Source of the DNA: Bifidobacterium aesculapii
Lineage (GTDB): Bacteria; Actinomycetota; Actinomycetes; Actinomycetales; Bifidobacteriaceae
DNA: 64,000 bases
Reading direction: 5' to 3'
Assembly: GCF_001417815.1 (NCBI RefSeq)
Contig: NZ_BCFK01000028.1
Location: 1 to 64,000 of the forward strand
Part shown: piece by piece, positions 17,005 through 26,394 of the stretch
Layout of the letters: each line of letters opens with the position of its first letter
Position numbering within the stretch: position 1 is the first letter of the stretch
The notes under the pieces: model-generated
Databases searched by the model: none
What the model saw: the letters and a program-made list of their open reading frames with translations, nothing else
Told to the model about the DNA's origin: nothing
Program-made: the position numbers and the translations under genes

Positions 17005-18767
17005 AGCGTGCTCTCCTCAAGCAGTTCGCGGGCATGGTCGAGCGACGCCTCGGATTCCGAGCCGGACAGCATGCGCGCGATCTCGCGGACGCGCGCCTCG
17101 CCCTCCACCTGCGTGATCGTGGTGACGACGCCGGGCACGTCGTCGGGCACGTCCGGCGGCTCCTTGACGACGACGAACTGGCGGTCCGCCCACGAGGCTA
17201 CCTGCGCCAGATGCGTGACGACGATGACCTGCGAGGTGCGGGCGAGACGGGCGAGACGGCGGCCGAGCTCCACGGCCGTCTTGCCGCCCACGCCGGCATC
17301 GACCTCGTCGAAGATGAACGTCATGCCGTTGGCCGCGCCGGCCGCCGCTCCCCCACGCGCCGCGTGCATGTCCGCGCTGGACAGTTCGAGAGCGAGCATG
17401 AGACGGCTCAATTCGCCGCCGGACGCGCTTTTGCCCATCGCCAGCTGCGGCGACCCCTCGTACGGGGTGAACAGGAAGGCGATGTCGTCGCCGCCATTGG
17501 CGTCGAGCCCCTTCGCCGCGGCCGACGAAACACGCGAGGTGACGCGGATTTCCAGCGAGGCGCCGTCCATCGCCAACGATTGGAGTTCCTCGCTGACGCG
17601 GCCGGCGAGCCGTTCGGCCGCGTCACTGCGCGCCTCATGCAGGTCCGCGGCGGCCGCGCACGCCGCTTCCAACAGCCCCTCACGCTCCCGTTCGAGTTCG
17701 GCGAGCTTCTCCGGCGAGGCGTCGAGATCCTCGATCTCGAACGCGGCCTTGTCGCGCCATGCGATGACGTCGGCAAGGGTCGGCCCCCACCGGCGCGTCA
17801 GTTCGCCAAGCTCATGGATTCTGGCGTTCAGCGCGTCGAGGTCGGCTTCGCCGAGATCCTCGTCCAAGTGCCCCGCCAAGGTGAAGACGATGTCCTGGAG
17901 TTCGGCGTTCAACGATTCGAGCCGGTCGGCGAGTTCGCCGAAATCCCCGGAGGCGCGGATCGCACGCAACGCCTGCGCCGCCTGCAGCAGCAGTTCGGAG
18001 GCACCCGCCGCCTCCGCGCCATCCCCGGCGTAGCCGATCTGCGAGACGTCGAGCGCGGCCAGCGCACGAGACACGCCTTCGGCGATGTCCGCCGCGTTCT
18101 CGATGCGGTCGCGCTTCGCCTTGAGATCGTCGTCCTCGCCGTCATGCGGATCGACCTCGTTGATGCGTTCCACCGATTCACGCAGATAGTCGGCCCGCTG
18201 GCGCATGTCCGACTCCTGCGAACGCAGCCGCTCCAGGCGCGCGTCGAGGTCGGCGAGCGCCTGCCACGCCTTGCGGTAGGCGTCGAGTTCCGGCTCGTCG
18301 CCGGCGGCATGGTCGAGGAATTCGCGCTGGCGTGCGGGCGAAGCGATGCGCAGCTGTTCGGCCTGCCCGTGGATGGTGACGAGGGCGGCGGCGAGCGCGG
18401 CGAGCACGGATTTGGGTACGGTTTTGCCGCCGAGCACGGCGCGTGAACGTCCGGTGGCGCGCACGGTGCGCGAGAGGAACAGTTCGCCGTCTTCGGTTTC
18501 GACGCCGGCCTCGCAGGCGATCCGGGCCGCATCCGAACCGTCGCCTGGACCGTCCGGCACGGCGAAGATGCCCTGCGCCCACGCCTCATCGGCTCCGGAC
18601 GATACGCGTTTGGCGTCCGCCGGACCTCCGGAGATGAGGTTCAACGCGCTCAGGAGCATGGACTTGCCGGCGCCGGTCTCGCCGGTGATGGCCGTCATGC
18701 CCGCCGCCGGCGTGAAGGTCGCGGAGGCGATGGGACCGAGGTGTGCGATGGAAAGCTCTTCGAGCAT
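17001..18767 (-). CDS. recN: DNA repair protein RecN
   Basis: 588 residues. SMC-like ATPase acting in double-strand break repair. It starts with MLEELSIAHLGPI, then Walker A GETGAGKS near residue 34, long coiled-coil arms in the middle, the ABC signature SASGGELSRL and Walker B TFIFDEVDAGVGG near the end. The ATG at 18767 overlaps the nadK stop by one base (TGATG). Gene order nadK-recN is the actinobacterial norm. Confidence 0.95.
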   Translation of the reverse strand: MLEELSIAHLGPIASATFTPAAGMTAITGETGAGKSMLLSALNLISGGPADAKRVSSGADEAWAQGIFAVPDGPGDGSDAARIACEAGVETEDGELFLSRTVRATGRSRAVLGGKTVPKSVLAALAAALVTIHGQAEQLRIASPARQREFLDHAAGDEPELDAYRKAWQALADLDARLERLRSQESDMRQRADYLRESVERINEVDPHDGEDDDLKAKRDRIENAADIAEGVSRALAALDVSQIGYAGDGAEAAGASELLLQAAQALRAIRASGDFGELADRLESLNAELQDIVFTLAGHLDEDLGEADLDALNARIHELGELTRRWGPTLADVIAWRDKAAFEIEDLDASPEKLAELEREREGLLEAACAAAADLHEARSDAAERLAGRVSEELQSLAMDGASLEIRVTSRVSSAAAKGLDANGGDDIAFLFTPYEGSPQLAMGKSASGGELSRLMLALELSSADMHAARGGAAAGAANGMTFIFDEVDAGVGGKTAVELGRRLARLARTSQVIVVTHLAQVASWADRQFVVVKEPPDVPDDVPGVVTTITQVEGEARVREIARMLSGSESEASLDHARELLEESTL

Positions 18768-19663
18768 CAGCGTCTCCCGCCGTGCGCGGCCTGTTCGCGC
18801 CAGCCGACGACCGGCAGGTCGAATTTGGTGACGAGACGGTCGGTGAACGGCGCGCCGGAGAGCCTGGCCAGACGCAGCGTGCCGTGCGAGGCGCGCACGT
18901 CGACGCGCGTGCCCTTCGGCAGCGCGCGCTGCCGGCGCCCGTCGCAGCAGATCCACCCTTCGGACATGGAATCGTCGAGGATGGTCATCGTGAACATCGA
19001 ATCGGCGCCGATGACCAGCGGGCGCGCGAACAGGGCGTGCGCGGCGAGCGGTACCAGCTGCAGCGCCTTCACGTTCGGCCACATGATCGGCCCGCCGGCG
19101 GAGAACGCGTATGCGGTGGAACCGGTGGGCGTCGAGACGATGACCCCGTCCGCGCCGAACGAGCTCATCTCCACATCGTCGACGCTGATGGACAGTTCGA
19201 CCATCTTGCCGCGGTCGGCGCGTTCGATCGTGATGTCGTTGAGCGCCCAGTTCTCGATGGGGCTCTCGACGCCGGGGAGCCACACGTCGACGTGGGCGAT
19301 CATGCGCTCGTCGATGGAATAGTCGCGGGTGGCGATGCGCCGGATCGCCTCGTCCATCTGGAAGCTTTCGAATTCGGCGAGGAAGCCGACATGCCCCATG
19401 TTCACGCCGAGGATCGGAGTGCTCGTGCACCGCACGAGTTCCGCCGCGCGCAGAATCGTGCCGTCGCCGCCCAGCACCACCACGATCTCCGTGTCCTCGC
19501 CGACGACCGGCGGCTGCACGTCGAACACGGGCGGCTCGAGATTGTCGATGATGGAGACTTCGAATCCGGCGGCGTGCAGACGGTCGACCACATCGGTCAC
19601 CACGGTGCCGCTGCGCCGCAGCCGCGTATGGGTCACCACCACCGCATGACGAACACCGCTCAT
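18767..19663 (-). CDS. nadK: NAD kinase
   Basis: 298 residues. Phosphorylates NAD to NADP. Seen: the GGDGTILRAAEL motif with the catalytic Asp, and the TPTGSTAYAFSAGGPI substrate-binding segment. Start chosen at the ATG 19663, which has GAGGGGG nine bases upstream; an ATG at 19672 abuts that site. It is followed without a gap by recN, as in other Actinobacteria. Its upstream neighbour in mycobacteria is tlyA; here the trkH-trkA pair lies between them on the other strand. Confidence 0.94.
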   Translation of the reverse strand: MSGVRHAVVVTHTRLRRSGTVVTDVVDRLHAAGFEVSIIDNLEPPVFDVQPPVVGEDTEIVVVLGGDGTILRAAELVRCTSTPILGVNMGHVGFLAEFESFQMDEAIRRIATRDYSIDERMIAHVDVWLPGVESPIENWALNDITIERADRGKMVELSISVDDVEMSSFGADGVIVSTPTGSTAYAFSAGGPIMWPNVKALQLVPLAAHALFARPLVIGADSMFTMTILDDSMSEGWICCDGRRQRALPKGTRVDVRASHGTLRLARLSGAPFTDRLVTKFDLPVVGWREQAAHGGRR

Positions 19664-19863
19664 CGGCAACATCCCCCTCTAGGCACATGGGAAGGTACAA
19701 CAGCACCCATCCTAACCGATTCGAACGAATGTTGCATACCTTCCGCCCGTATTGCCGTCCGTTCGCGCGTCACTGCAGCGAGCGCATACAATGGCCTCGC
19801 AGGCGCCGGCGCCGGGCCGCCCGCGCCGCAGGAAGGCACACCGGAAGCAAGGAGAGGACCGAC

Positions 19864-21330
19864 ATGGCGAATCCAGCATTCGACCAAGCCTCCTCCAACC
19901 GGGAGGCCTCGCGCGGCTACGCGTGGTGGTTCTCGGGGAATACGTTCGCCCGCGCCGCGGCGGACGACGGCAGGCCGCCGCGCAAACGCACGCCGATCCA
20001 GCATCTGGCCACGCATCCAGGCAGCCTCACCATCATCTACTTCATGGTGCTGGTGGTCGTCTCGACGACCATGCTGCTCATTCCCCCGGCCACGCCGCCG
20101 GGCGAGACCACCACGTTCTCCACGGCCCTGTTCACCGCCGTCTCCGCACTGTCCACGTGCGGCATCTCCATCGTCAACTCGACCACGCACTGGACGCTGT
20201 TCGGGCAGGCCGTGCTGCTCGTCTCCGTGCAGCTCGGCGGCATCGGCGTGATGACCTTCGCCTCCCTGATCGCGCTGGCCATCAACCATCACATGAAGTC
20301 GACGCAGCGTCTGCTGACGGCCAGCGAGCTCGGCACGTCGAAGCTCAGCGAGATCCGCGGCGTGCTCACCGTGGTCATCGCCACGACGATGTTCATCGAA
20401 TCCGTCACGTTCGTGGCCCTGTTCCCCGGTCTGCTCGGCGTGAACCGGGGCGACTGGCGCACGAGCCTGTGGGAGTCGCTGTTCTTCGCGGTCATGTCGT
20501 ACAACAACGCCGGCTTCACCCCGGACACGGCAGGGCTACACGTCAACAGCTGGGCCGTCGGCCTGCCGATCATGCTGTCCGCGTTCTGCGGCACGCTCGG
20601 CTTCCCCGTGATCCTCAACCTGCTGCGGTGCGCCCGCAGACGTCTGCCGCCCCGGCGCTGGAGCCTGCACACGAAGATCACGCTCATGGCGACGGGCATC
20701 ATCGTCGCCATGTCGCTCGCCTGGTTCCTGCTGGTCGAATGGGACAACCCGTTCCTGTTCAAGGACGCGGACCTCAACACGCGCATGCGCTATGCGATGG
20801 TCGCGGCGGTCATGCCGCGCAGCTCCGGCTTCGATCTGACGTGGGTGCCGCAGGTGAGCGAGCCGACGAAGGTGTTCATGAGCGTGATCATGTTCATCGG
20901 CGGCGGCAGCACGTCGACGGCGGGCGGTATCCGCGTGACCACGTTCGCGGTGATCCTGCTCGTCTCGCGCGCCTCGTTCACGGGGCACAAGGACGTCAAC
21001 GCGTTCCGTCGCCGCATCCACACGAACGTGGCGATGACCTCGGTGAGCATCACGAGCACATGCCTGCTGCTCGTGCTCGTCTCGTCGCTGTCGCTGATGC
21101 TCGTCTCCGGCGCCTCGCTGACGGACGCGCTGTTCGACTCGTGTTCGGCGTTCGGATTGGGCGGCTACACGGTGGGACTGGCCCGCGAGGACAATCCCGC
21201 CGCATTGGCGATTCTCGCCGTCACGATGGTCGTCGGCCGCTTGGGGCCGATGACCATCGCCTATTCCATCAGCCGGCCGCGCACCTTGGAGGCGGTGCGG
21301 TACCCGACCGAACCCGTGGTCGTCGGCTGA
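19864..21330 (+). CDS. trkH: Trk/Ktr potassium uptake channel subunit
   Basis: 488 residues, integral membrane, the pore subunit of a K+ uptake system. The four pore repeats are visible through their filter segments: SALSTCGISIV, SYNNAGFTPDT, GGGSTSTAGGIRV and SAFGLGGYTVG. Start ATG at 19864 with AAGGAGAGG upstream; frames running in from 19687 lack a ribosome site and are compositionally poor. It is followed 78 bases later by its regulatory partner trkA. The pair is inserted, in opposite orientation, between tlyA and nadK. Confidence 0.94.
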   Translation: MANPAFDQASSNREASRGYAWWFSGNTFARAAADDGRPPRKRTPIQHLATHPGSLTIIYFMVLVVVSTTMLLIPPATPPGETTTFSTALFTAVSALSTCGISIVNSTTHWTLFGQAVLLVSVQLGGIGVMTFASLIALAINHHMKSTQRLLTASELGTSKLSEIRGVLTVVIATTMFIESVTFVALFPGLLGVNRGDWRTSLWESLFFAVMSYNNAGFTPDTAGLHVNSWAVGLPIMLSAFCGTLGFPVILNLLRCARRRLPPRRWSLHTKITLMATGIIVAMSLAWFLLVEWDNPFLFKDADLNTRMRYAMVAAVMPRSSGFDLTWVPQVSEPTKVFMSVIMFIGGGSTSTAGGIRVTTFAVILLVSRASFTGHKDVNAFRRRIHTNVAMTSVSITSTCLLLVLVSSLSLMLVSGASLTDALFDSCSAFGLGGYTVGLAREDNPAALAILAVTMVVGRLGPMTIAYSISRPRTLEAVRYPTEPVVVG

Positions 21331-21408
21331 CGCGGGGAGGATCCGCCGCGATGCTCCCGCAGTCCACCTTCAATTCCAATCCTTCAATCCATCGAAAGGA
21401 AGACACGA

Positions 21409-22068
21409 ATGGCGAAATCCGGCAAAAGCGTGCTCGTCGTGGGCCTGGGCAGGTTCGGCAGCGCCGTGGCCACCACATTGGACGCGATGGGGCAGGACGT
21501 GCTCGCCGTCGACAACGATCCCGATCTGGTGGCGCGCTGGTCGGCCACCCTGCCGGTCGTCCAGGCGGACATGACCGACGTGCTCGCCATCGAGCAGATC
21601 GACGCCTCCCAGTTCGACACGGCCGTCGTGGCGATCGGCGACAGCGTCGAGGCGTCGGTCATCACCACCGGCAACCTGCTCGACGCGGGCGTGACCGATC
21701 TGTGGGCGAAAAGCGTGTCCGTGCAGCATGCGCGCATCCTGCAGCGCATCGGCGCGCGCCACATCATCAACGCGGAGACCGATGCCGGCAAGCGCGTCGG
21801 GCACCTTGTACGCGGCGACTATCTGGACTACATCGAGATCGAGGGCGCGCACACCGTGGTGAAGATCCACACGCCGGCGCATGCGGTGGGCCACAGCATC
21901 GAGGACGCGCGCGTGCACGAACGCTACGGCATCACCGTGGTCGGCATCAAATCGCCCGGACGGGAGTTCCAATACGGTTCGAAGGAGCTCGTCATGCACC
22001 GCAACGACGAACTGGTCATCATGGGCAAGGAGGATCAGATCGACCGGTTCATCCGCGCCGGCGCCTGA
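21409..22068 (+). CDS. trkA: Trk/Ktr potassium uptake regulatory subunit (RCK protein)
   Basis: 219 residues with a single RCK unit: N-terminal Rossmann fold (VVGLGRFGSAVATTLDAMG, the GxGxxG nucleotide loop, then the acidic DND end of strand 2) and a C-terminal TrkA_C domain from about residue 135. One-unit length matches KtrA/TrkA of Gram-positives. It gates TrkH according to bound nucleotides. The ATG at 21409 follows AAAGGAAG. Its 3' end overlaps the convergent tlyA by 34 bases. Confidence 0.93.
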   Translation: MAKSGKSVLVVGLGRFGSAVATTLDAMGQDVLAVDNDPDLVARWSATLPVVQADMTDVLAIEQIDASQFDTAVVAIGDSVEASVITTGNLLDAGVTDLWAKSVSVQHARILQRIGARHIINAETDAGKRVGHLVRGDYLDYIEIEGAHTVVKIHTPAHAVGHSIEDARVHERYGITVVGIKSPGREFQYGSKELVMHRNDELVIMGKEDQIDRFIRAGA

Positions 22069-22814
22069 GCGTACAACAGCCATTCCGCGTTGCCGTGCGT
22101 GCCTTCGATCGGGCTCGGCGCGGTGGCCACGACCTTGAGCCCGTGCGCGGCGGCGCATGCGGTGACGTCGTCGAGCGCCTGCCGACGCAGCGCCTCGTCG
22201 ACGACGACGCCGTGGCGGTCGAGACCGGCGCGCCCAACCTCGAACTGGGGTTTGACGAGGAGCACGATGTGCGCGCCGGGCGCGGCGACGGCCGCGACCA
22301 CGGGAATCACGTAGGTCAAGGAGATGAACGAGACGTCGGAGACGATCATCGCCGGCGGGTACGGCAGGTCCGAGGCCGTCACGTCACGGATGTTGACGCC
22401 GCTCATCTCGATGACGCGCGCGTCGTCCGCCACGCGCGCGTCGAGCTGGCCGTGGCCGACGTCGAGCGCCACGACGTGACGTGCGCCGCGATGCAGGAGC
22501 ACCTGCGTGAACCCGCCGGTCGAAGCGCCGATGTCGAGACAGTCGAGCCCGTCCGGCTCCGGCAGACCGTCCCCGGCGAACGCCTCGAACGCGCCGACGA
22601 GCTTGTAGGCGCCGCGCGAGACGTAGTCGTCGCCCTTGTCTACGACGATGCGTGTATGGGCGGCGTCGCCGATCGCCGTCGCGGGTTTGGTCACGACCTT
22701 GCCGTTGACGGTGACGTGCCCGCCTTTGATGAGCCGTTGCGCCTTGGAACGCGAGTCGACCACTCCTCCGGCGACGAGCCACAGGTCAAGCCGGTCCGGC
22801 ATGGGGGTATCCAT
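22035..22814 (-). CDS. tlyA: TlyA-family rRNA 2'-O-methyltransferase
   Basis: 259 residues. An S4 RNA-binding domain at residues 5-70 (RLDLWLVAGGVVDSRSKAQ, GGHVTVNG) is joined to an FtsJ-like methyltransferase domain with the SAM loop CLDIGASTGGFTQVLL and the Lys-Asp-Lys elements (SRGAYKL, SDVSFISL, LLVKPQFEVG). In mycobacteria TlyA methylates 16S and 23S rRNA and gives capreomycin sensitivity; the same is expected here. It is followed convergently by trkA and preceded by a 55-residue gene. Confidence 0.93.
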   Translation of the reverse strand: MDTPMPDRLDLWLVAGGVVDSRSKAQRLIKGGHVTVNGKVVTKPATAIGDAAHTRIVVDKGDDYVSRGAYKLVGAFEAFAGDGLPEPDGLDCLDIGASTGGFTQVLLHRGARHVVALDVGHGQLDARVADDARVIEMSGVNIRDVTASDLPYPPAMIVSDVSFISLTYVIPVVAAVAAPGAHIVLLVKPQFEVGRAGLDRHGVVVDEALRRQALDDVTACAAAHGLKVVATAPSPIEGTHGNAEWLLYAQAPARMNRSI

Positions 22815-22823
22815 GGCAGGACC

Positions 22824-22991
22824 TCACTTGCCGATGACGTCGAGATCATGCTGCAGGTCGCTCAGGACCTGCTGCAATGCCGTTATCCGCTGGCCGTCGT
22901 CCATGCCGTCGAATCCGTCGATCGCCGGGAAGCGCCGTTCGATGGATTCCGAGGCGTCATGCGAGGCCACGGTATCGCCGTTCACGCCCAT
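22824..22991 (-). CDS. Small conserved protein between the HAD phosphatase and tlyA
   Basis: 55 residues, soluble, acidic, ending in a helix (ITALQQVLSDLQHDLDVIGK). The ATG at 22991 overlaps the stop of the HAD gene (TGATG), and the next gene, tlyA, follows nine bases after the stop. A small ORF at exactly this place also occurs in the mycobacterial tyrS-tlyA neighbourhood (Rv1693, from memory), which supports it as a real gene. Function unknown. Confidence 0.72.
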   Translation of the reverse strand: MGVNGDTVASHDASESIERRFPAIDGFDGMDDGQRITALQQVLSDLQHDLDVIGK

Positions 22992-24058
22992 CAGCGGATA
23001 CCCGTCATCTCGAATGCGGGCAGACTGACGGAGTCCATGTCCACGCCCGAGTCGGCCGCCTGCCAGGCGGCGCAGATCGCGGCGCGCAACGCGTCGACGG
23101 ACGAGGCGTCGGAGACGTCGATCCTGCCGGCGTGCACGTCGAACACGGCCTGTTCCGTACCGCAGGTCCAACGGCCCTCGCCATGGTCGACCGGCTGCGG
23201 CATGGTCTCGCCGAGCGCACGCAGGTCCGGAGCCACATAGGTGGGGCGCAGGTGCGCGGGGGCGAGCATGAGCTCGTGCGGGTTCGTGACGCCGGTGAGC
23301 ACCGCCAGCGAATCATAGCCGCCGCGGTTGCCCGCTTCGATGTCCGTGTCGAGTCGGTCGCCGATGGCGATGGACTCGTCCTTGGGCACGAGCGACTGGC
23401 CGGCGGACGCGTTGAGTTCGCGCGCCTCGTCGTACATGTACGCTTCGGGTTTGCCGGCGGAGGCGACGGGTTCGACGCCGGTGGCCGCGATGACCGCGCG
23501 GATCATCGACCCGCATCCGGGCGCGATGCCGAGTTCGCGCGGAATGGTCAGGTCGCGGTTGGTCACGAAGTACGTGGCCCCGGCCTCGACCGCGAACGCC
23601 GCGTTGGCCATCATCTGCCAGGTCATCTGCGGGAACCAGCCTTGGATGACGGCCGCCGGCCCGCTCTGCGGATCGTCGGTGACGACGAGTCCGGCGCGCT
23701 CGACCTCCTCACGCAGATGCTCAGCGCCGACGACGAGCACGGTGGAACCCGCCGGCACGGCCTTGGCGACCATGCGGGCCGCCACCACCGAGGAGGTGAT
23801 GACCTGCCACGGTTCGACGTCCAGGCCGAAGCCCCGGAGCTGTTCGGCGACGACATGCTGGAAGCGTGACGAATTGTTCGTCGTGTATTCGATGGTCATG
23901 CCGGCGTGTTCGGCGGCGCGGATGGATTCGGCGGCGTGCTCCACCGGGTTCTTGCCCCGGTAGACGACGCCGTCGAGATCCAGCAGCGCCAGCCGGTAGG
24001 CTTCGGCGAGCGGCCTGTCGGTGCCTTTGAGGAATCGGGTCATGGGGATTGCGCTCAC
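22991..24058 (-). CDS. HAD-IIA (NagD/PGP-like) sugar-phosphate phosphatase
   Basis: 355 residues. Motif I LALLDLDGVVYRGKNPVEHA, motif II YTTNNSSRF, and the late motif IAIGDRLDTDIEAGNRGG define the NagD-type HAD-IIA family, with its large cap between motifs II and III. The start is a GTG at 24058 overlapping the stop of the upstream gene (GTGA); an ATG five codons in is the alternative. It corresponds in position to Rv1692 of M. tuberculosis, a glycerol-phosphate phosphatase. The C-terminal 80 residues resemble a GCN5-like appendix seen in actinobacterial members; I am not sure of this. Confidence 0.9.
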   Translation of the reverse strand: MSAIPMTRFLKGTDRPLAEAYRLALLDLDGVVYRGKNPVEHAAESIRAAEHAGMTIEYTTNNSSRFQHVVAEQLRGFGLDVEPWQVITSSVVAARMVAKAVPAGSTVLVVGAEHLREEVERAGLVVTDDPQSGPAAVIQGWFPQMTWQMMANAAFAVEAGATYFVTNRDLTIPRELGIAPGCGSMIRAVIAATGVEPVASAGKPEAYMYDEARELNASAGQSLVPKDESIAIGDRLDTDIEAGNRGGYDSLAVLTGVTNPHELMLAPAHLRPTYVAPDLRALGETMPQPVDHGEGRWTCGTEQAVFDVHAGRIDVSDASSVDALRAAICAAWQAADSGVDMDSVSLPAFEMTGIR

Positions 24059-26295
24059 TGCTCGTCCGCGGCCGGTTCCTCGGCCGGGGTCTGACCGGTG
24101 GCGTCTTCCGCTTCGGCCTGTGCGCCCTCAGCCGTCTCTTCGGCTTCGGTCTCGGCCTCGTCCGATTCCTCGGATTCGACCGGCTCCTCGTCGGCCTGCG
24201 CGCCTTCGACGGTCTCCTCGGCCGGAGCCTGGGTCTCGTCGCTGTCCGCGGTCTCTCCGTCGACACCCTCTTCGGAGGCCTCCTGGGATTCCTCCTCGGC
24301 GTGGGCCTCATCCTCGGATTCGACCGTCTCCGCCTCGGCATCCACGGCATCGTCATCGTCCGCATCGGATTCGGCGTCCGCGGATCCGTCCGTATCCGCA
24401 TCCTCGGCATCGTCGGACTCATCGGACTCGCCGTAGTCGTCGTCCTCGCCGTATTCGTCGTCCGGCGCGTACTGCGCGTCGTCTTCGGAGATGCCGAGCT
24501 CGGCGAGCACGTCGGGGTCGTCGAGGTGCTCGAGATCATGGTCGATGATCACCTCGTCGCTGTCCTCGTCCTCATCGAAGTCGGCGTACTGGTTCTCCAG
24601 CTTCTCGATGATCTGGTCGAGCGCGATGGCCTCGTCGGAGCGGCCGCACTCCTCGAGGAACAGCTGCTCGGCCTGCAGCGCGCGCATGCGGTAGCTGCCG
24701 GCCAGGCCCTTGGAACGGCCGAGCGTGTGGACGATCTCGATGGCCTTGTCCCACAGCTTGAGGTCGGAAAGCGCACCGGCGTAGACGAGGAACATCTCCG
24801 CCTTGGCTTCGCCCCTGAGATATTTGGCATCGTCGGAGACGGCGATCTCGATGGCCTTCTTCGGACTGCCGAGACCACGCTCGCAATCGGCGATGAACGG
24901 CAGGTAGTCGAGGTAGCCGTTCATGCGGTACGCGGTGCGGAACTCCTTGAGCGCGAGCTTGTAGTCGCCCTTGCGGTAGGCGACGAACGCAAGCGTCTCA
25001 CGCGCGAAGTCGATGCGGGACGCCTGACGCGCCACCCACTTGGCGTGCTCGAGCGCCGCGTCCGGATCGCTCTCGATGAGCGTATAGGCGGCGAGGATGT
25101 GCAGGCCGATGTTCTCGGCATGCTCCTTGGCCAAACCACGCAGACGTTCCTTCTCGTCCTTGGAAAGCATGCCCCACACCATGCCCTTCGGCATCTTCGG
25201 CTCGTCGGGGCGACGCGCGGTGTACGGGTTCTGCGAAGGGAAGCTCATCGTGCCGTCGGAATTGCGGCGCGGGCCGCGGTTCATGTATTCGGAACGCTTC
25301 TCCTCACGGTAGTCGCGCCTCTCCTCCGCCGTGAACTCGCGGCGCTCGCCGCCGTCACGACGGGAATCGTCACGCTGGTAGCGCGGGTTGGAACCGCGGC
25401 GGTCGTCGCGATGGAAGTCCCTGCGCTCGCCACCACGGAAGTCACGGTCACCGCCCTGACGCGGTCCCTTGTGGAAGTCGCGACGCTCGCCGCCCGACTC
25501 GCCGTCACGATGGAAATCACGATCGCCACGACGGAAATCACGGTCGCCGTCACGACGGAAGTCCTTGCGGAAGCCGCCACGACGATCATCACCGTCACGA
25601 TGGAAATCACGACGCTCGCCGTCACGACGGAAACCGCCCTTACGGAACCCGCCGCGGGAATCGCCGTCACGACGGAAGTCCCTGCGCTCGCCACTGCGGA
25701 AGTCGCGGTCACCGCCCTGACGCGGGCCCTTGTGGAAATCACGACGCTCGCCGCCCGACTCGCCGTCACGATGGAAATCACGATCGCCACGACGGAAATC
25801 ACGGTCGCCGTCACGACGGAAGTCCTTACGGAAGCCGCCACGACGATCATCACCGTCACGATGGAAATCACGACGCTCGCCGTCACGACGGAACCCGCCC
25901 TTACGGAACCCGCCGCGGGAATCGCCGTCCTTGCGGAAGCCGCCCTGACGCGGGCCCTTGTGGAAGTCGCGACGCTCGCCGCCCGACTCACCGTCACGAT
26001 GGAAATCACGGTCGCCACGACGGAAATCACGGTCGCCGTCACGACGGAAGTCCTTACGGAACCCATCCTTGTGGAACCCGCCGCGACGCTCGCCGCCGCG
26101 GTCCTCGCCGTCACGATGGAACCCGCCGGAACGTCCATTGCCGTAGCCGCCGCGGGAACCGCCGAACGACTTGCCACCCTTGCCGCGCGGCTTGAACCCG
26201 TTGCCGCCGCGGGAGCCGGGGCGCCCCGCCCCGTGGCCGTAACCGCCCTTGCGCCCGCCGAACGACTTGCCGGAACGCTCGTTGCCTTCTGCCAT
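24055..26295 (-). CDS. Large Arg/Gly/Asp-repeat protein with TPR-like core and acidic tail
   Basis: 746 residues in three parts. Residues 1-320 are Gly/Arg/Asp/His/Phe-rich imperfect repeats (units such as RRDFHRDGESGG and GGFRKGGFRRDGE), resembling RGG/RNA-binding regions. Residues about 345-560 form a helical TPR-like core (KEHAENIGLHILAAYTLIE, ALKEFRTAYRMNGYLDYLPFIADC). The C-terminal 190 residues are extremely Asp/Glu-rich. The core matches by position and type the TPR protein Rv1691 beside tyrS in mycobacteria. The repeat and acidic ends are bifidobacterial additions as far as I know. The basic head and acidic tail suggest RNA or ribosome association, which is inference. ATG at 26295 with GAAAGG upstream; overlaps the HAD gene (GTGA). 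Confidence 0.85.
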   Translation of the reverse strand: MAEGNERSGKSFGGRKGGYGHGAGRPGSRGGNGFKPRGKGGKSFGGSRGGYGNGRSGGFHRDGEDRGGERRGGFHKDGFRKDFRRDGDRDFRRGDRDFHRDGESGGERRDFHKGPRQGGFRKDGDSRGGFRKGGFRRDGERRDFHRDGDDRRGGFRKDFRRDGDRDFRRGDRDFHRDGESGGERRDFHKGPRQGGDRDFRSGERRDFRRDGDSRGGFRKGGFRRDGERRDFHRDGDDRRGGFRKDFRRDGDRDFRRGDRDFHRDGESGGERRDFHKGPRQGGDRDFRGGERRDFHRDDRRGSNPRYQRDDSRRDGGERREFTAEERRDYREEKRSEYMNRGPRRNSDGTMSFPSQNPYTARRPDEPKMPKGMVWGMLSKDEKERLRGLAKEHAENIGLHILAAYTLIESDPDAALEHAKWVARQASRIDFARETLAFVAYRKGDYKLALKEFRTAYRMNGYLDYLPFIADCERGLGSPKKAIEIAVSDDAKYLRGEAKAEMFLVYAGALSDLKLWDKAIEIVHTLGRSKGLAGSYRMRALQAEQLFLEECGRSDEAIALDQIIEKLENQYADFDEDEDSDEVIIDHDLEHLDDPDVLAELGISEDDAQYAPDDEYGEDDDYGESDESDDAEDADTDGSADAESDADDDDAVDAEAETVESEDEAHAEEESQEASEEGVDGETADSDETQAPAEETVEGAQADEEPVESEESDEAETEAEETAEGAQAEAEDATGQTPAEEPAADEQ
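25437..26110. repeat. Intragenic repeat array coding the RGG-like region
   Basis: Three long imperfect repeat units are visible, with corresponding points at about 25469, 25730 and 25958 (spacings 261 and 228 bases, both multiples of three). Each is built of shorter units of the type GACGGAAATCACG. Length changes by recombination would stay in frame. Confidence 0.8.
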
Positions 26296-26394
26296 GTGAA
26301 TATCGCCTTTCTAGATGAACAGTCTCATATCGCGGCGTGATGCCGCGGGAGGATGCGGGGAAGACCGGTCGAACGTGCTCCCCCGCATGTATGG

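Noticed and set aside
19752..23240. A very long plus-strand open frame across trkH, trkA and into tlyA
   Set aside because: It is the shifted frame of GC-rich genes: Arg/His-rich low-information translation, no ribosome site, and it crosses well-supported genes on both strands.
25437..26110. Possible CRISPR array
   Set aside because: Repeats are imperfect, contiguous in a coding frame and have no unique spacers; no cas genes are present.
24049..26340. Plus-strand 763-residue frame opposite the repeat protein
   Set aside because: It mirrors the repeats of the minus-strand gene; the Val/Thr/Glu repeats are a by-product of the GAC/CGG-rich repeat DNA. The minus strand has the ribosome site, the TPR-like core and operon coupling.
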